A DNA stretch of 54,152 bases from Pseudomonas sp. ISL-84 (GCA_018613035.1 JAGGRA010000069.1:1-54152); one strand, 5' to 3'. Numbered from the stretch's first letter, positions 14,406-23,882 are shown. Program-made: numbers and translations. The notes: generated by a model not told the origin, from the sequence alone.

Positions 14406-15038
14406 TTACTTTCCAAATAGCTTTTGCCAGATGGTTTTGCTTTTTTCAGCCTCCACTGCACTCGCCACTTCTTCCACAGATTTTTGCGTTAGCATGAGCT
14501 TTTCATAAAGGGAAGTGACTTTTTCGCTTTCTTGCTCATTCCCTTGTTCCTGGGCATGTCTTAGATCGTCAATCGTCTGTTTGAGCTCTTGAACTTCATG
14601 GATGAGCTGTTTGTTTTGCTCCCTGATTTTATTTTGCTGAAGGCGGGACTGTTCATTTTGCTGAACCAGAAAACTGACAAGCTTTTTCATATCCGTAAGC
14701 TCATGATTCACATTCATGAGCGATGTGCTGCTGCTTTCTTCCTCATCCTCCACTGTAATGGTGACCGGGAATCCAGCTTCTTCAAGCTTGGTGGTTACTT
14801 CTTCTTTCTTTAATCCATCAGAATATAATTTTCTAATTAATTTCAGCTTCTCAATTTCCGAAGCCTGTATTTTATAGCGGTTATGTTCTTTTTTAAAATT
14901 TATGTATTCTGCATGCTCCTGCAAATAACGCTTTAAACTATTTTCGGGTATCTCCGGAAGTGCTTCTTTGAGCTCCTTCATTGTCAAATATTGATTTGCC
15001 AACGTCCTCAGCACCTTTCTTGGTTTATTGCGGATCAA
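14406..15038 (-). CDS. Helix-turn-helix / coiled-coil DNA-binding protein (DUF3967/RacA-like architecture)
   Basis: Up to 210 residues. The N-terminal part (about 17-95) looks like a MerR-type winged helix (LTMKELKEALPEIPENSLKR, then IEKLKLIRKLYSDGLKKEEV). A long Gln/Glu/Lys coiled coil follows (about 105-195), then a basic tail ending KTIWQKLFGK. The layout, HTH plus coiled coil, is that of RacA and of DUF3967 proteins found on plasmids and chromosomes. The start is uncertain: TTG at 15038, or TTG at codon 12 after AAAGGTG. The upstream region carries three regularly spaced AACCACC repeats that could be its own binding sites (inference). Confidence 0.75.
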   Translation of the reverse strand: MIRNKPRKVLRTLANQYLTMKELKEALPEIPENSLKRYLQEHAEYINFKKEHNRYKIQASEIEKLKLIRKLYSDGLKKEEVTTKLEEAGFPVTITVEDEEESSSTSLMNVNHELTDMKKLVSFLVQQNEQSRLQQNKIREQNKQLIHEVQELKQTIDDLRHAQEQGNEQESEKVTSLYEKLMLTQKSVEEVASAVEAEKSKTIWQKLFGK

Positions 15039-15067
15039 CCGGCAATTGATGGGTACTGTTCATAATC

Positions 15068-15430
15068 AACCACCTAACCGCCAACAAAACCACCACGCTT
15101 CATTTTGCAGCTTTTCCATTACCCATCGGATCGGCCACAATTAACAGTACTCCCCCATGACTCCAACAGACCTTCATACGTTCACTCGTCCTAAAACACT
15201 GCTATATCAACGTTTTTACTCAAAACCTTTACCAACCATCCAACCACCAACATACTAACCACGTCTATTTATACTTGTAAAACCGCTTCCTATCTCTATA
15301 TATTCTATCATAGCTTTTTCAGCTCCTGCATAAAAGAGACTTTTAACTTAAAAAACTATTAATTACCATGAATTTGCGCTTTAAACAACCTAACCGCCAT
15401 TAACCACCTAACCACCAACATTTCAACCAT
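15068..15430. repeat. Three AACCACC heptamer repeats at 167-bp intervals
   Basis: The consensus AACCACCYAACCRCCAAC occurs at 15068, 15234 and 15402, spaced 166 and 168 bases, followed by AACAT and a further AACCA. An extra AACCGCC lies at 15392. The intervening sequence is not repeated. All are in one orientation, within the 506-base non-coding gap upstream of the HTH/coiled-coil gene. A fourth copy is at 2051. I see no ORF in the gap. Confidence 0.7.
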
Positions 15431-15487
15431 TTCATTTTTACAGATTCTCTTCCTCCTCTCCCCTCCCCTTTTAGTATTTTTTTCGAT

Positions 15488-15542
15488 AAAAAATGCACCT
15501 ATCAAACGCTGCTGGAGGCAGTCATTTTAATAGGTGCACTTT
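15488..15542 (-). terminator. mnaA terminator
   Basis: On the minus strand, AAAGTGCACCTAT pairs with ATAGGTGCATTTTTT around a long inner region; the U-tract is good. It lies immediately after the epimerase stop. Confidence 0.75.
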
Positions 15543-15544
15543 GA

Positions 15545-16696
15545 TTAGTTTTGCGGTTTATATTCTTCTGGACGATCAGTTGTGTGCTTAAAATGATAGC
15601 GGATGGCTTCACAAATTCGTTTGGAAGCATTGCCGTCTCCGTATGGATTTACAGCTTTGGCCATTTTTTCGTAAGCAGTCCCGTCAGTTAAAAGCTCTGT
15701 TGCCAGTTCATAGATTGGCTGTTCTTCAATACCGGCAAGCTTTAGGGTACCCGCTTCGATCCCTTCAGGCCTTTCCGTTGTATCACGCAGGACAAGCACA
15801 GGCACGCCAAGCGATGGCGCTTCCTCCTGTACTCCGCCTGAGTCTGTTAAAATCAAATGGGCTCTGGAAGCAAAGTTATGGAAATCAATGACGTCAAGCG
15901 GTTCAATTAAATGAATGCGGTTGTCGTCACCAAGTATTTCAGAAGCGATTTCCCTTACTGCCGGGTTTAGGTGTACCGGGTAAACCACTTGAATGTCATT
16001 CTGTTCTTCCACAAGCCTCTTAATGGCCTTGAACATGTTTCTCATTGGCTCGCCCAAGTTTTCTCGGCGATGTGCGGTCAGCAGCACGAGACGGTCATCG
16101 CCGACTTTTTCAAGCACTTCATGATGATACTCGTCCTTAACCGTTGTTTTAAGTGCATCGATCGCTGTATTTCCTGTAATGAAAATTTTCTCGGCCGGTT
16201 TGTTTTCATTTAAAAGGTTTTCAGCTGATTTTGCTGTCGGCGAGAAATGAAGATCGGCCATAACGCCTGTTAACTGGCGGTTCATTTCCTCCGGGAATGG
16301 AGAGTACTTATTCCATGTGCGCAATCCAGCTTCAACATGACCGACTTCAATCTGATTGTAGAATGCAGCAAGGCTCGCAATGAAAGTAGTGGTCGTATCG
16401 CCGTGAACAAGCACGATATCAGGCTTCACTTCCTTCATGATTTTATCAAGGCCTTCCAGTCCGCGTGTTGTCACGTCTACCAAAGTCTGGCGGTCTTTCA
16501 TGATATTCAGGTCATAATCCGGTTTAACATGAAAGATATTTAAAACCTGATCAAGCATTTCACGATGCTGGGCTGTTACAGTCACAATCGATTCAAAGTG
16601 ATCAGGATATTTTTGCAATTCAAGAACAAGCGGAGCCATTTTTATGGCTTCCGGCCTTGTCCCAAAAATCGTCATAACTTTAATCGGGCGATTCAT
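15545..16696 (-). CDS. mnaA: UDP-N-acetylglucosamine 2-epimerase (non-hydrolysing)
   Basis: Interconverts UDP-GlcNAc and UDP-ManNAc, the precursor for teichoic-acid linkage units and other wall polymers. 383 residues with two Rossmann-like domains (GT-B fold). Recognisable are IFGTRPEAIKMAPL at the N-terminus, VTAQHREMLDQVL, VHGDTTTTF, GHVEAGLRT, LLTAHRRENLG and the UDP-binding TDSGGVQEEAPSLGVPVLVL. The start ATG at 16696 has GGAAGGTG six bases upstream. It follows upp directly, as in several Bacillaceae. Confidence 0.95.
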   Translation of the reverse strand: MNRPIKVMTIFGTRPEAIKMAPLVLELQKYPDHFESIVTVTAQHREMLDQVLNIFHVKPDYDLNIMKDRQTLVDVTTRGLEGLDKIMKEVKPDIVLVHGDTTTTFIASLAAFYNQIEVGHVEAGLRTWNKYSPFPEEMNRQLTGVMADLHFSPTAKSAENLLNENKPAEKIFITGNTAIDALKTTVKDEYHHEVLEKVGDDRLVLLTAHRRENLGEPMRNMFKAIKRLVEEQNDIQVVYPVHLNPAVREIASEILGDDNRIHLIEPLDVIDFHNFASRAHLILTDSGGVQEEAPSLGVPVLVLRDTTERPEGIEAGTLKLAGIEEQPIYELATELLTDGTAYEKMAKAVNPYGDGNASKRICEAIRYHFKHTTDRPEEYKPQN

Positions 16697-16757
16697 TCGA
16701 AGCACCTTCCTTTTTTAAAAGATATTAGATCTTTTTGTCCGACTATTGCCCGCTAGA

Positions 16758-17387
16758 TTACTTCGTACCGAATAAGCGGTCGCCTGCATCTCCAAGTCCA
16801 GGGACAATATAGCCCTTTTCGTTCAGCTTTTCATCTAAAGCTGCAATATAGATGTCCACGTCAGGGTGTGCTTCTTTTACTGCCTCTACTCCTTCTGGAG
16901 CTGCAATCAGGCACATGAATTTAATATTTTTGCCGCCGCGCTTTTTAAGAGAGTGGATCGCCTCAACAGCTGAACCGCCTGTTGCAAGCATTGGATCTAC
17001 TACGATAAAGTCTCTTTCTTCCACATCACTTGGAAGCTTTACATAGTATTCAACCGGCTGCAATGTTTCCGGATCGCGGTATAAGCCAATGTGACCTACC
17101 TTTGCAGCTGGGATCAGCTTCAGGATGCCGTCGACCATGCCGATACCCGCACGTAAAATCGGGATAATTCCAATCTTCTTCCCTGATAATACGTTGGATT
17201 TTGTCAGGCTAACAGGTGTTTCAATTTCGATTTCCTCCAAAGGCATATCACGAGTAATTTCAAATGCCATAAGTGTTGCCACTTCGTCGACTAGCTCGCG
17301 GAATTCCTTTGTTCCCGTACTTTTTTCACGAATGTATGTAAGCTTATGCTGAATTAATGGATGGTCAAAAACGTAAACCTTTGCCAT
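16758..17387 (-). CDS. upp: Uracil phosphoribosyltransferase
   Basis: Salvages uracil with PRPP to give UMP. 209 residues, the family norm. The PRPP-binding loop is [15 protein letters not shown] (about 128-142), and the uracil-binding C-terminal region ends [21 protein letters not shown] with GGAGAGAT upstream. It lies between glyA and mnaA. Confidence 0.97.
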   Translation of the reverse strand: MAKVYVFDHPLIQHKLTYIREKSTGTKEFRELVDEVATLMAFEITRDMPLEEIEIETPVSLTKSNVLSGKKIGIIPILRAGIGMVDGILKLIPAAKVGHIGLYRDPETLQPVEYYVKLPSDVEERDFIVVDPMLATGGSAVEAIHSLKKRGGKNIKFMCLIAAPEGVEAVKEAHPDVDIYIAALDEKLNEKGYIVPGLGDAGDRLFGTK

Positions 17388-17534
17388 GAGTATCTCTCCT
17401 TTTCAATATGCAGAATGAGTCGAACCACACTTCGTCTAATTTTACAGAAAAACAATTCCATCGGCAACCATGATTCGCTTTTGTAAAAGAAAAGTCATTT
17501 TTCTAAGATTCCCTATTTTTATTTTTCGCATGCA

Positions 17535-17574
17535 AAAGCCGGTCCCAGCAATGAGACCGGCTGCTTTTTTTATA
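17535..17574 (-). terminator. glyA terminator
   Basis: AGCCGGTCTC and GGGACCGGCTTTT pair on the minus strand 20 bases past glyA. On the plus strand it also ends in a T-run. Confidence 0.75.
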
Positions 17575-17592
17575 ACTTTCGTAAGTTTGCTT

Positions 17593-18834
17593 CTATTTTT
17601 CAGGATATAAAGTGAAGCTGCTTGTTAAAGACTCAACGCGCTGAGCTGCTTCTTGAAGCTTTCCTTCATCTTCGTGATTTTTTAATGTGAAGGCAATGAT
17701 GGACGCGATTTCTTCCATCTCCTTTTCACCGAAGCCGCGGGAAGTAACGGCCGCTGTCCCAATGCGGACACCGCTTGTTACGAATGGGCTTTCAGGATCG
17801 AAAGGAATGGTATTTTTGTTGACCGTAATGCCGACCTCATCAAGCACCTTTTCTGCAATCTTACCAGTTAAGCCAAGGGAACGAAGGTCAACTAGTAATA
17901 AGTGGTTGTCTGTGCCTCCGGAAACAAGGTCAATTCCTTCACTTTGCAATGCTTCAGCAAGCTTCTTCGCATTGGAAATGATATTTTCAGCATATGTTTT
18001 GAAATCATCCTGAAGCGCTTCGCCGAAAGCAACCGCTTTGGCAGCAATAACATGCATTAAAGGACCGCCCTGGATGCCAGGGAAAATGGATTTATCAATC
18101 TTCTTTGCATATTCTTCTTTACAAAGAATCATACCGCCTCGTGGTCCGCGCAATGTTTTATGAGTAGTGGTTGTAACAAAGTCCGCAAACGGAACCGGAT
18201 TCTGATGAAGCCCAGCTGCTACAAGGCCTGCGATATGAGCCATATCAACCATTAGCATCGCGCCTACTTCATCCGCAATTTCACGGAAACGTTTGAAATC
18301 AATTTCACGCGGATAGGCACTTGCACCTGCTACAATTAATTTCGGCTTATGCTGGCGGGCTTTTTCAAGCACATCCTCATAGTTGATGCGATGATTTTCT
18401 TCATCCACACCATACTCCACGAAATTATACTGAACACCGCTGAAGTTAACAGGGCTACCGTGTGTTAAATGTCCCCCATGGGAAAGATTCATACCCAGAA
18501 CAGTGTCACCCTGCTCTAATACAGTGAAATAAACAGCCATATTGGCCTGTGCGCCTGAATGCGGCTGCACATTCACATGCTCTGCTCCGAAAATTTGCTT
18601 CGCGCGGTCGCGTGCCAAATCTTCTACCACATCCACATGCTCACATCCGCCATAATAACGTCGGCCAGGATAGCCCTCAGCATATTTATTCGTTAAAACG
18701 GAACCCTGCGCTTCCATTACCGCTTCACTGACAAAGTTTTCAGAAGCGATTAATTCAATCTTTGATCTCTGGCGTCCCAACTCATCTTGAATCGACTTGA
18801 AAACCTGCTCATCCTGCTGTGCTAAATGCTTCAT
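17593..18834 (-). CDS. glyA: Serine hydroxymethyltransferase
   Basis: PLP enzyme that converts serine and tetrahydrofolate to glycine and 5,10-methylene-THF. 413 residues. The PLP lysine is in [15 protein letters not shown] (about residue 226). N-terminal [24 protein letters not shown] folate/substrate region, and [18 protein letters not shown] with GGGAGG upstream. In B. subtilis the next gene upstream is ywlG; here a sigma/anti-sigma pair separates them. Confidence 0.97.
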   Translation of the reverse strand: MKHLAQQDEQVFKSIQDELGRQRSKIELIASENFVSEAVMEAQGSVLTNKYAEGYPGRRYYGGCEHVDVVEDLARDRAKQIFGAEHVNVQPHSGAQANMAVYFTVLEQGDTVLGMNLSHGGHLTHGSPVNFSGVQYNFVEYGVDEENHRINYEDVLEKARQHKPKLIVAGASAYPREIDFKRFREIADEVGAMLMVDMAHIAGLVAAGLHQNPVPFADFVTTTTHKTLRGPRGGMILCKEEYAKKIDKSIFPGIQGGPLMHVIAAKAVAFGEALQDDFKTYAENIISNAKKLAEALQSEGIDLVSGGTDNHLLLVDLRSLGLTGKIAEKVLDEVGITVNKNTIPFDPESPFVTSGVRIGTAAVTSRGFGEKEMEEIASIIAFTLKNHEDEGKLQEAAQRVESLTSSFTLYPEK

Positions 18835-18897
18835 AAGAATCCTCCCTTTTCCTCAACACACTTTTTGTCGGTAAGAAGTCTATTTACCTTCCAGACC

Positions 18898-18934
18898 TGG
18901 ACTGAACTCCAGCTCCAGCGCCTGCCAAGACCCT
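18898..18934. repeat. Possible remnant of the GTCCAGCT repeat
   Basis: ACTCCAGCTCCAGCGCCTGCC resembles the start of the GTCCAGCT family but lacks the body. Short and uncertain. Confidence 0.35.
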
Positions 18935-19000
18935 TACACATTTCTATGTATCGTTCTTTTGTGAAAATTCTTTTTTATTTTAGCATGTTTTCTAAAAAAG

Positions 19001-19050
19001 TGACAGGTACCTGTACCAGTTCGTAAAAGTGGTATAGGTACCTGGTACCA
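19001..19050. repeat. GGTACC palindromic repeat, copy downstream of the ECF pair
   Basis: ACAGGTACCTGTACC, a 13-base spacer, then GGTATAGGTACCTGGTACC. It is nearly identical to the copy at 20657-20708, so the two bracket the sigma/anti-sigma genes. It may also serve as the operon terminator, since it can fold, but no clear U-run follows on the minus strand. Confidence 0.75.
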
Positions 19051-19055
19051 TCCTG

Positions 19056-20051
19056 TTATTCCCAGTTCCAGTAATCCAGTTCGCCAAGGTAAGGAGAGCG
19101 GATTTGTTCTTCTTCTTTAAGCTTTAATAATTCCTTTACTGGACCGGTTACGACAGCACCGTATACTTTAAAGCCATTTTCTTTGAGATATTTATGGCGT
19201 TCTTCTAGGTGATCGAGCCCCAGGAAATTTTCATAATAGCTTTGTGATTTATTTTCTAATAGATTTTCCATCTGTTTAAGCATGGTTGCTTTATTTTCAT
19301 CCATAAATTCCTCTGTCAGAGACAACTTTGATTCTGACATATAATCATCCCCAGCTTCCCTGGCGCCTGTTAGTCCATAAATAGAGGCTAATTCAATGGA
19401 GTCTCCACCGCTGCCATAGCCGATCTGGAATTCCTTCAGTTCACCTGTATATAATGGCATCCAGAGAACTTCGAGGTCATAGGGCTTCAGCATTTCCATC
19501 AGCTCTTCCGGTTTCATATACGATTTTGTAGAAAACGCTAATTCCCCCACGGTACCTTCATGAATTTTGGATAGAGGGGTCCACACTTTTGGATCCTCAT
19601 TGGCTGTTAGTGTTGCCCCGGTATTCGGATTTTCAGGCAGAGAAAAACGATAAATGCTTTCATGGCCAGGCTCAAACCTCTGAATATTAAAGGTTGAATA
19701 AGCATTAAACAGCCTTTTCTCAATCTGGACCTCTCCAACCGCCTGAAAATCCTGCCCAACCTTTCGTGTGATAGGATATGAAATTTTATGAGTCAGAAAA
19801 GCGGTTACCTCCTTGTTTGTGAAACCGCCAAAATTCTCATGAAGGTTCGGGTGTTTCCAATCAAGTGCCAGCTTGCTGTAAAAGGCATGTTTCCTTTCGG
19901 TATGAAAGGCATCCGATATGATATTCACAGCCATCATATAGACCCAGAAAAGCAGCAGGCAGGCAGCCAAGACCCTTAAGACCCTCATCGTTAACGTAAA
20001 GCGGTACTTTGTCATGATTTTCTTTTCGCGGTCTTTGTTCCAATCACTCAT
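19056..20051 (-). CDS. Membrane anti-sigma factor (sigma regulator N/C type)
   Basis: 331 residues. A cytoplasmic N-terminus of about 20 residues, one hydrophobic segment (about 27-47, LRVLAACLLLFWVYMMAVNI), then a large extracytoplasmic domain with TNKEVTAFLTHKISYPITRK and a C-terminal part with the KPYDLEVLWMPLYTGELK region, as in the Sigma_reg_N/Sigma_reg_C families. It should hold the adjacent ECF factor inactive at the membrane until an envelope signal arrives (inference from position and architecture). Its ATG overlaps the sigma gene by eight bases, with GGAGGGAG as ribosome site. The signal is unknown. Confidence 0.8.
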   Translation of the reverse strand: MSDWNKDREKKIMTKYRFTLTMRVLRVLAACLLLFWVYMMAVNIISDAFHTERKHAFYSKLALDWKHPNLHENFGGFTNKEVTAFLTHKISYPITRKVGQDFQAVGEVQIEKRLFNAYSTFNIQRFEPGHESIYRFSLPENPNTGATLTANEDPKVWTPLSKIHEGTVGELAFSTKSYMKPEELMEMLKPYDLEVLWMPLYTGELKEFQIGYGSGGDSIELASIYGLTGAREAGDDYMSESKLSLTEEFMDENKATMLKQMENLLENKSQSYYENFLGLDHLEERHKYLKENGFKVYGAVVTGPVKELLKLKEEEQIRSPYLGELDYWNWE

Positions 20052-20577
20052 CTTTCTCCCTCCATTGACTATCGGCTATCTGCGCCAGCTTTTTCCGCGC
20101 CCTATGCAGTGTCACCTTTACCTGATTTTCAGACAAATCCAGTGCCTCTTCTATTTCGCTATAGCTAAATGATTCATACTCTCTTAAATATAAGACAGAG
20201 CGGTACTGCTCCGGCAAGCAGCCCAGCAGGTCCTCAACCTTCTCCTTTGTTTCTTTCTGTAATGCTGAATCCTCCGGCAAACCATATGGACTCGTCATTT
20301 CATCTTTGGAAAATAGATAATCGGCAAAAGGAATCTTTTTTCTTCTCTGCCTCTTCCTCCATTCATCCAAATAGGCATTCCTCGCTACTTTAAAAAGCCA
20401 CGCCCGCACATCCTCCTGCTGATAGAAAGAGAGAGAAACAGTTGCTCTCACGAAAGTTTCCTGCGTTAAATCCTCCGCTGTTTCCCTGGAACCGGACATT
20501 TTATATAAATAGTAATAAAGCGGCCTGGCATAATGCCGATACAAATCATCCAGCCGTTCCCGCCGGTTCTCCTTCAA
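20044..20577 (-). CDS. ECF-type RNA polymerase sigma factor
   Basis: 177 residues: sigma region 2 (about 10-75, with DLTQETFVRA and VRAWLFKVARNAYLDEWR) and region 4 (about 118-168, LPEQYRSVLYLREYESFSYSEIEEAL). There is no region 1.1 or 3, typical of group 4 factors. The start is TTG after GGGGGAGGGG. An ECF-like promoter lies just upstream, suggesting autoregulation. I cannot say which subtilis ECF factor is closest. The pair interrupts the normal glyA-ywlG order and is flanked by GGTACC repeats. Confidence 0.9.
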   Translation of the reverse strand: MKENRRERLDDLYRHYARPLYYYLYKMSGSRETAEDLTQETFVRATVSLSFYQQEDVRAWLFKVARNAYLDEWRKRQRRKKIPFADYLFSKDEMTSPYGLPEDSALQKETKEKVEDLLGCLPEQYRSVLYLREYESFSYSEIEEALDLSENQVKVTLHRARKKLAQIADSQWREKDE

Positions 20578-20613
20578 CGTTCCCCTCCCCCTCTCTTCAG
20601 AACCTACATCAGT

Positions 20614-20641
20614 AAAACGTGCAGCTCTGATAAATGTTACA
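20614..20641 (-). promoter_or_regulatory. ECF-type promoter of the sigma gene
   Basis: On the minus strand TGTAAC (20636-20641), a 16-base spacer, then CGTTTT (20614-20619). This fits the ECF pattern TGAAAC-N16-CGT with one change in the -35, about 35 bases before the TTG start. Confidence 0.6.
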
Positions 20642-20656
20642 GCTTTTTTTCAAAAA

Positions 20657-20708
20657 GGTACCAGGTACCTGTACCACTTCAGCCAACTGGTATAGGTACC
20701 TGGTACCA
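20657..20708. repeat. GGTACC palindromic repeat, copy upstream of the ECF pair
   Basis: GGTACCAGGTACCTGTACC, a 13-base spacer, then GGTATAGGTACCTGGTACC. It sits 15 bases upstream of the ECF -35 box and matches the copy at 19001-19050 outside the central spacer. Confidence 0.75.
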
Positions 20709-20723
20709 GCTGACTTTAATAAA

Positions 20724-20751
20724 AAAAGCCCCTCATCAGAAGGGACTTCAA
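20724..20751 (-). terminator. ywlG terminator
   Basis: Minus-strand stem AAGTCCCTT / GAGGGGCTT followed by TTTTTT, directly after the ywlG stop. Confidence 0.85.
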
Positions 20752-21324
20752 TTAGCATGATTCGTTTTCGGGTTTTGGTTCGTAGATCGCCCTGGCTCCG
20801 CCGATTAGTTTTGGTCTTGTTTTGGCCATGGTAACGTGGGCATTTCCGATCGATTTTTGTAAAGTCCGGATCGGGACGGCTACATGCTTTAAGTGCATGC
20901 CGATCAGCGTGTCACCGATATCGATGCCGGCATCCGCCTTAATAAACTCCACCATAACCGGGTCACGAAAGTGTTCATAGGCATATGTTGCCATCGCACC
21001 GCCGGCCGTGCGGTGGGGGATGACGGTCACTTCATCCAGGTTTTTCGCATCGGCGGTTTCCCGTTCGACGACCAGAGCACGGTTCAAATGTTCACAGCAT
21101 TGAAATGCCAGAGACACTCCAGTATCTTTACGCAGCTTGTCCATCCGTGCGAAGATCATGTCTGCTACTTGCTCAGTGCCGGCCGTACCAATGCGCTTGC
21201 CGGCCACCTCACTTGTGCTGCACCCCACTACAAGGATATGACGTTCATTTAGAGGAACCTGTTCGCTAAATTCATTAATGATGGCATCCAGCTCTTTTTC
21301 CCATTGTTCAATCATATCTGTCAA
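20752..21324 (-). CDS. ywlG: YwlG / TIGR01440 (DUF436) family protein
   Basis: Conserved Firmicutes protein of unknown function, 190 residues. Family features seen: [33 protein letters not shown] with two adjacent Cys, [18 protein letters not shown] and a C-terminal [10 protein letters not shown]. The start is probably TTG at 21324, with AAAGGGTGGG upstream; ATG three codons later is possible. It follows rpiB by 54 bases and is presumably in the rpiB operon. Confidence 0.92.
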   Translation of the reverse strand: MTDMIEQWEKELDAIINEFSEQVPLNERHILVVGCSTSEVAGKRIGTAGTEQVADMIFARMDKLRKDTGVSLAFQCCEHLNRALVVERETADAKNLDEVTVIPHRTAGGAMATYAYEHFRDPVMVEFIKADAGIDIGDTLIGMHLKHVAVPIRTLQKSIGNAHVTMAKTRPKLIGGARAIYEPKPENESC

Positions 21325-21378
21325 AAAAGCCCACCCTTTCGGAAGCTTTATTTATAATACTTTATATGAATTTAAGCT

Positions 21379-21819
21379 TTATTTTGTTTCGTATGCTGTA
21401 ATTTTCCCTACACGGTTTTCATGGCGTCCGCCTTCAAAATCCGTTGAAAGCCATACTTTTGCAATCTCACGTGCCAGTCCAGGTCCAATGACGCGTTCAC
21501 CCATCGCAAGAATATTGCTGTCATTATGCTCACGAGTTGCTTTTGCACTGAAAACATCATGGACAAGTGCACAGCGAATTCCTTTTACTTTATTCGCAGA
21601 AATACTCATGCCAATGCCAGTGCCGCAGATTAAAATGGCTTTTTCAAATTCGCCGTTGGCTACCTTTTCAGCTACCGGAAGTGCGTAATCCGGATAATCT
21701 ACTGACGTTTCGCAGTCACAGCCGAAATCTTCATATTCAATACCCATTTCATCCATTAAGCTTTTGATTTCTTCGCGGAGATTAATTCCGCCATGGTCTG
21801 ATGCAATTGCAATTTTCAT
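21379..21819 (-). CDS. rpiB: Ribose-5-phosphate isomerase B
   Basis: Interconverts ribose-5-P and ribulose-5-P; the subtilis equivalent is YwlF. 146 residues. N-terminal IAIASDHGGINLREE with the substrate-binding Asp-His, DYPDYALPVAEKV, and the active-site Cys in ICGTGIGMSISANKV. ATG with GGAGGG upstream. The pocket sequence suits RpiB rather than LacAB, but allose-type activity cannot be excluded. Confidence 0.93.
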   Translation of the reverse strand: MKIAIASDHGGINLREEIKSLMDEMGIEYEDFGCDCETSVDYPDYALPVAEKVANGEFEKAILICGTGIGMSISANKVKGIRCALVHDVFSAKATREHNDSNILAMGERVIGPGLAREIAKVWLSTDFEGGRHENRVGKITAYETK

Positions 21820-21927
21820 CTGAAACCCTCCTGTTTGGAAAAGCGCGCATTTATATTAAAATCCTTCTCTTATTTTGACATAAAAGCAGGAAATTATAAA
21901 GAAAGTGAGCACATGTTTAAGATAAAA

Positions 21928-21960
21928 GAGAGCCTCAATAAGGAAGCTCCTTCTTAGGAA
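21928..21960 (-). terminator. Terminator of the chemoreceptor gene
   Basis: GGAGCTTCC pairs with TGAGGCTCTC around TTAT and is followed by TTTT on the minus strand, directly after the stop. Confidence 0.7.
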
Positions 21961-21961
21961 A

Positions 21962-23257
21962 TTAAAGCTTAAATTTTGTGATCGTACAGTTTAATTTTTC
22001 GGCTTGCTCTTTTAGTTCAAACGCCAATTTTTCCACATTTGCCATCACAGCGGTTTGCTGTTGGGTGGCCGCAGCAACCTCCTGGGCCCCGGCAGAAGTT
22101 TCTTCAGCTATTGCCGCAACCTCCTGAGATTGGGTTGAGGTATGCTGAATGCCCTCCATTTGATTGTCTACCAGGCCGGAAATGGCAGAAACAGAAGCGG
22201 CCATCTCATTCACCGTTTTGGCCATTTCCTCAATTACTTCATTTGTCTGGGTTCCTTTTTTCACTTCATTATTTGCTGTTTCTACTTGCAGTGAAATTTG
22301 CTTCACCACATTGCAGACTTCTTCCTGTATGTTTTTAATCAATTCCGAAATTCCCTGAACTGCCTGGGCACTTTCGTCAGCCAGCTTCCGAACTTCTTCA
22401 GCTACGACTGCAAACCCTCTTCCATGATCACCGGCACGGGCAGCCTCAATGGATGCATTTAATGCGAGGAGATTTGTCTGCGCGGCAATATCGCCAACAA
22501 GCTGGATAATCCGCTCCACCTTAACCGCATTTTCTTCAAGACGCTTAACCGTTTGCAGGGACTCTTCATTATCCTGCGCCAATTTTTCAATTCCTGAAAT
22601 GAGAGAATGAATGACTTTCTTCGACTCGATCAGATCCTGGACCATTTCCCCGGAAACAGTCTCGGAAACTCTCGCTTTATCCTGCACCTCTTCAGCAATG
22701 CGGATGACATCCTCCATTGATTCTGCGGTTGACTGGATCGAAACGGCTGAATTATCCGCACCCAGGGATATCTCGCTGATGGTTCTGGCGATCGAATCTG
22801 CCTGTTCCGCAGCAACCGATGATTCCGTTGAAATCGCAATCACTTTATCATTTGTTTCTTTAAAGTTTTCATCAATTTTCTGGACCATATCTCTTAAACT
22901 GAAAAGCATATGGTTAAAGGCAATGCCCAGTGAACGGATCTCATCATCTGATTTGGAAAGCTCGGCATCTGCACGAATATCCCCCTCGGCAGCCATTAAA
23001 GCGGTTTTTTCAAGCTTCTGCAAAGGCTTGATGATAAACCCTGCTGCAAAGAAGGCTAATATTCCTGACCAGATAACCCCCATACTTAAGGTTAAAATAC
23101 TAAAAACGACTTCTCCGAATGGAAGCGAATCTTTAATGCTAGGAAATAATACATAAAGAAAAATAGCACTTGTTGTGTATGTAATAATGGCCAATGAAGT
23201 GATAAATAAAACGAGCTTCTTCCTCAGGCCAAATTTATAACCCTTTTTCTCCCCCAT
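21962..23257 (-). CDS. Methyl-accepting chemotaxis protein lacking a ligand domain
   Basis: 431 residues. Two hydrophobic segments (about 15-35 and 47-74) are separated by only about a dozen residues, so there is no extracellular sensing domain. A HAMP domain (about 75-125) and the long cytoplasmic helical hairpin follow, with the signalling tip [36 protein letters not shown] split around residue 275. No CheR-binding pentapeptide is seen. It may sense membrane state or cytoplasmic cues, or act as an accessory receptor (inference). It sits between rpiB and ywlE, which are adjacent in B. subtilis, so it is an insertion into the core block. Confidence 0.9.
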   Translation of the reverse strand: MGEKKGYKFGLRKKLVLFITSLAIITYTTSAIFLYVLFPSIKDSLPFGEVVFSILTLSMGVIWSGILAFFAAGFIIKPLQKLEKTALMAAEGDIRADAELSKSDDEIRSLGIAFNHMLFSLRDMVQKIDENFKETNDKVIAISTESSVAAEQADSIARTISEISLGADNSAVSIQSTAESMEDVIRIAEEVQDKARVSETVSGEMVQDLIESKKVIHSLISGIEKLAQDNEESLQTVKRLEENAVKVERIIQLVGDIAAQTNLLALNASIEAARAGDHGRGFAVVAEEVRKLADESAQAVQGISELIKNIQEEVCNVVKQISLQVETANNEVKKGTQTNEVIEEMAKTVNEMAASVSAISGLVDNQMEGIQHTSTQSQEVAAIAEETSAGAQEVAAATQQQTAVMANVEKLAFELKEQAEKLNCTITKFKL

Positions 23258-23271
23258 TATGTGCCCCCTGA

Positions 23272-23721
23272 TTATTCTTTCTCTTTTTTAAAGCGGTTTA
23301 AAATCCGAGCAATACTTTCTGTCATATCTTCGAAGGTACTTCTATAAATCTCAACAGGCCCGCCATAAGGGTCGATAATATCGCCTGCTCCATCCTGGCC
23401 CGCAAATTCTTTTAGCGTATAGGTTTTTCCGGCTGCACCAGGAAACATAGCAAGAACCGTACCTTTATGGCCTGACGTCATCGTTAAAATATAGGTGGCC
23501 CAATCCACTAAAGCATCGGTCATGCCGGAAGATTTGTGCGCAAACGGGATTCCCTGTTCTTCAAGCACCTTTTTCGTGTGTGCAGAAGCATCGCTTCCAT
23601 CAGCTGCAAACACTCCCGCCGATTTAACCTCAACCCCAGGCAATGCCTTGCTTTTTAAAATGGCCTCTGCCATTGGGCTTCTGCAAGTATTTCCTGTACA
23701 AACAAACAATACATTCGTCAC
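23272..23721 (-). CDS. ywlE: Protein arginine phosphatase YwlE
   Basis: Low-molecular-weight phosphatase fold that removes phosphate from protein arginine and so opposes McsB. 149 residues. The P-loop is [13 protein letters not shown] (residues 8-20); the Thr in NTC gives arginine-phosphate specificity in the subtilis enzyme. The general acid Asp is in DPYGG near the C-terminus. The start is GTG with AAGGAGG upstream. It precedes the chemoreceptor by 14 bases, so the two are likely cotranscribed. Confidence 0.93.
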   Translation of the reverse strand: MTNVLFVCTGNTCRSPMAEAILKSKALPGVEVKSAGVFAADGSDASAHTKKVLEEQGIPFAHKSSGMTDALVDWATYILTMTSGHKGTVLAMFPGAAGKTYTLKEFAGQDGAGDIIDPYGGPVEIYRSTFEDMTESIARILNRFKKEKE

Positions 23722-23855
23722 AGATCGGTTCCTCCTTATTTATATCGGTTTAAATCCACAATCATTTATTATTTAAGCGGAAAAATAATACATCTGTACT
23801 TTTCTTCCATTATAAGATAAATTCCCCACAGCACATATAGCAACCGGGCAAAAAA

Positions 23856-23882
23856 AGAAAAAGGGTGACAGGCACCCTTTTC
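23856..23882 (-). terminator. mntP terminator
   Basis: Minus-strand AAAGGGTG / CACCCTTT around CCTGT, followed by TCTTTTTTT. It lies about 90 bases past mntP, after a GGTACC repeat. Confidence 0.8.

Noticed and set aside
18961..19060. PurR box or purine control upstream of glyA
   Set aside because: I looked for the CCGAAC core expected from B. subtilis glyA control; the nearest sequence, AAAGAACGAT, does not fit well enough.
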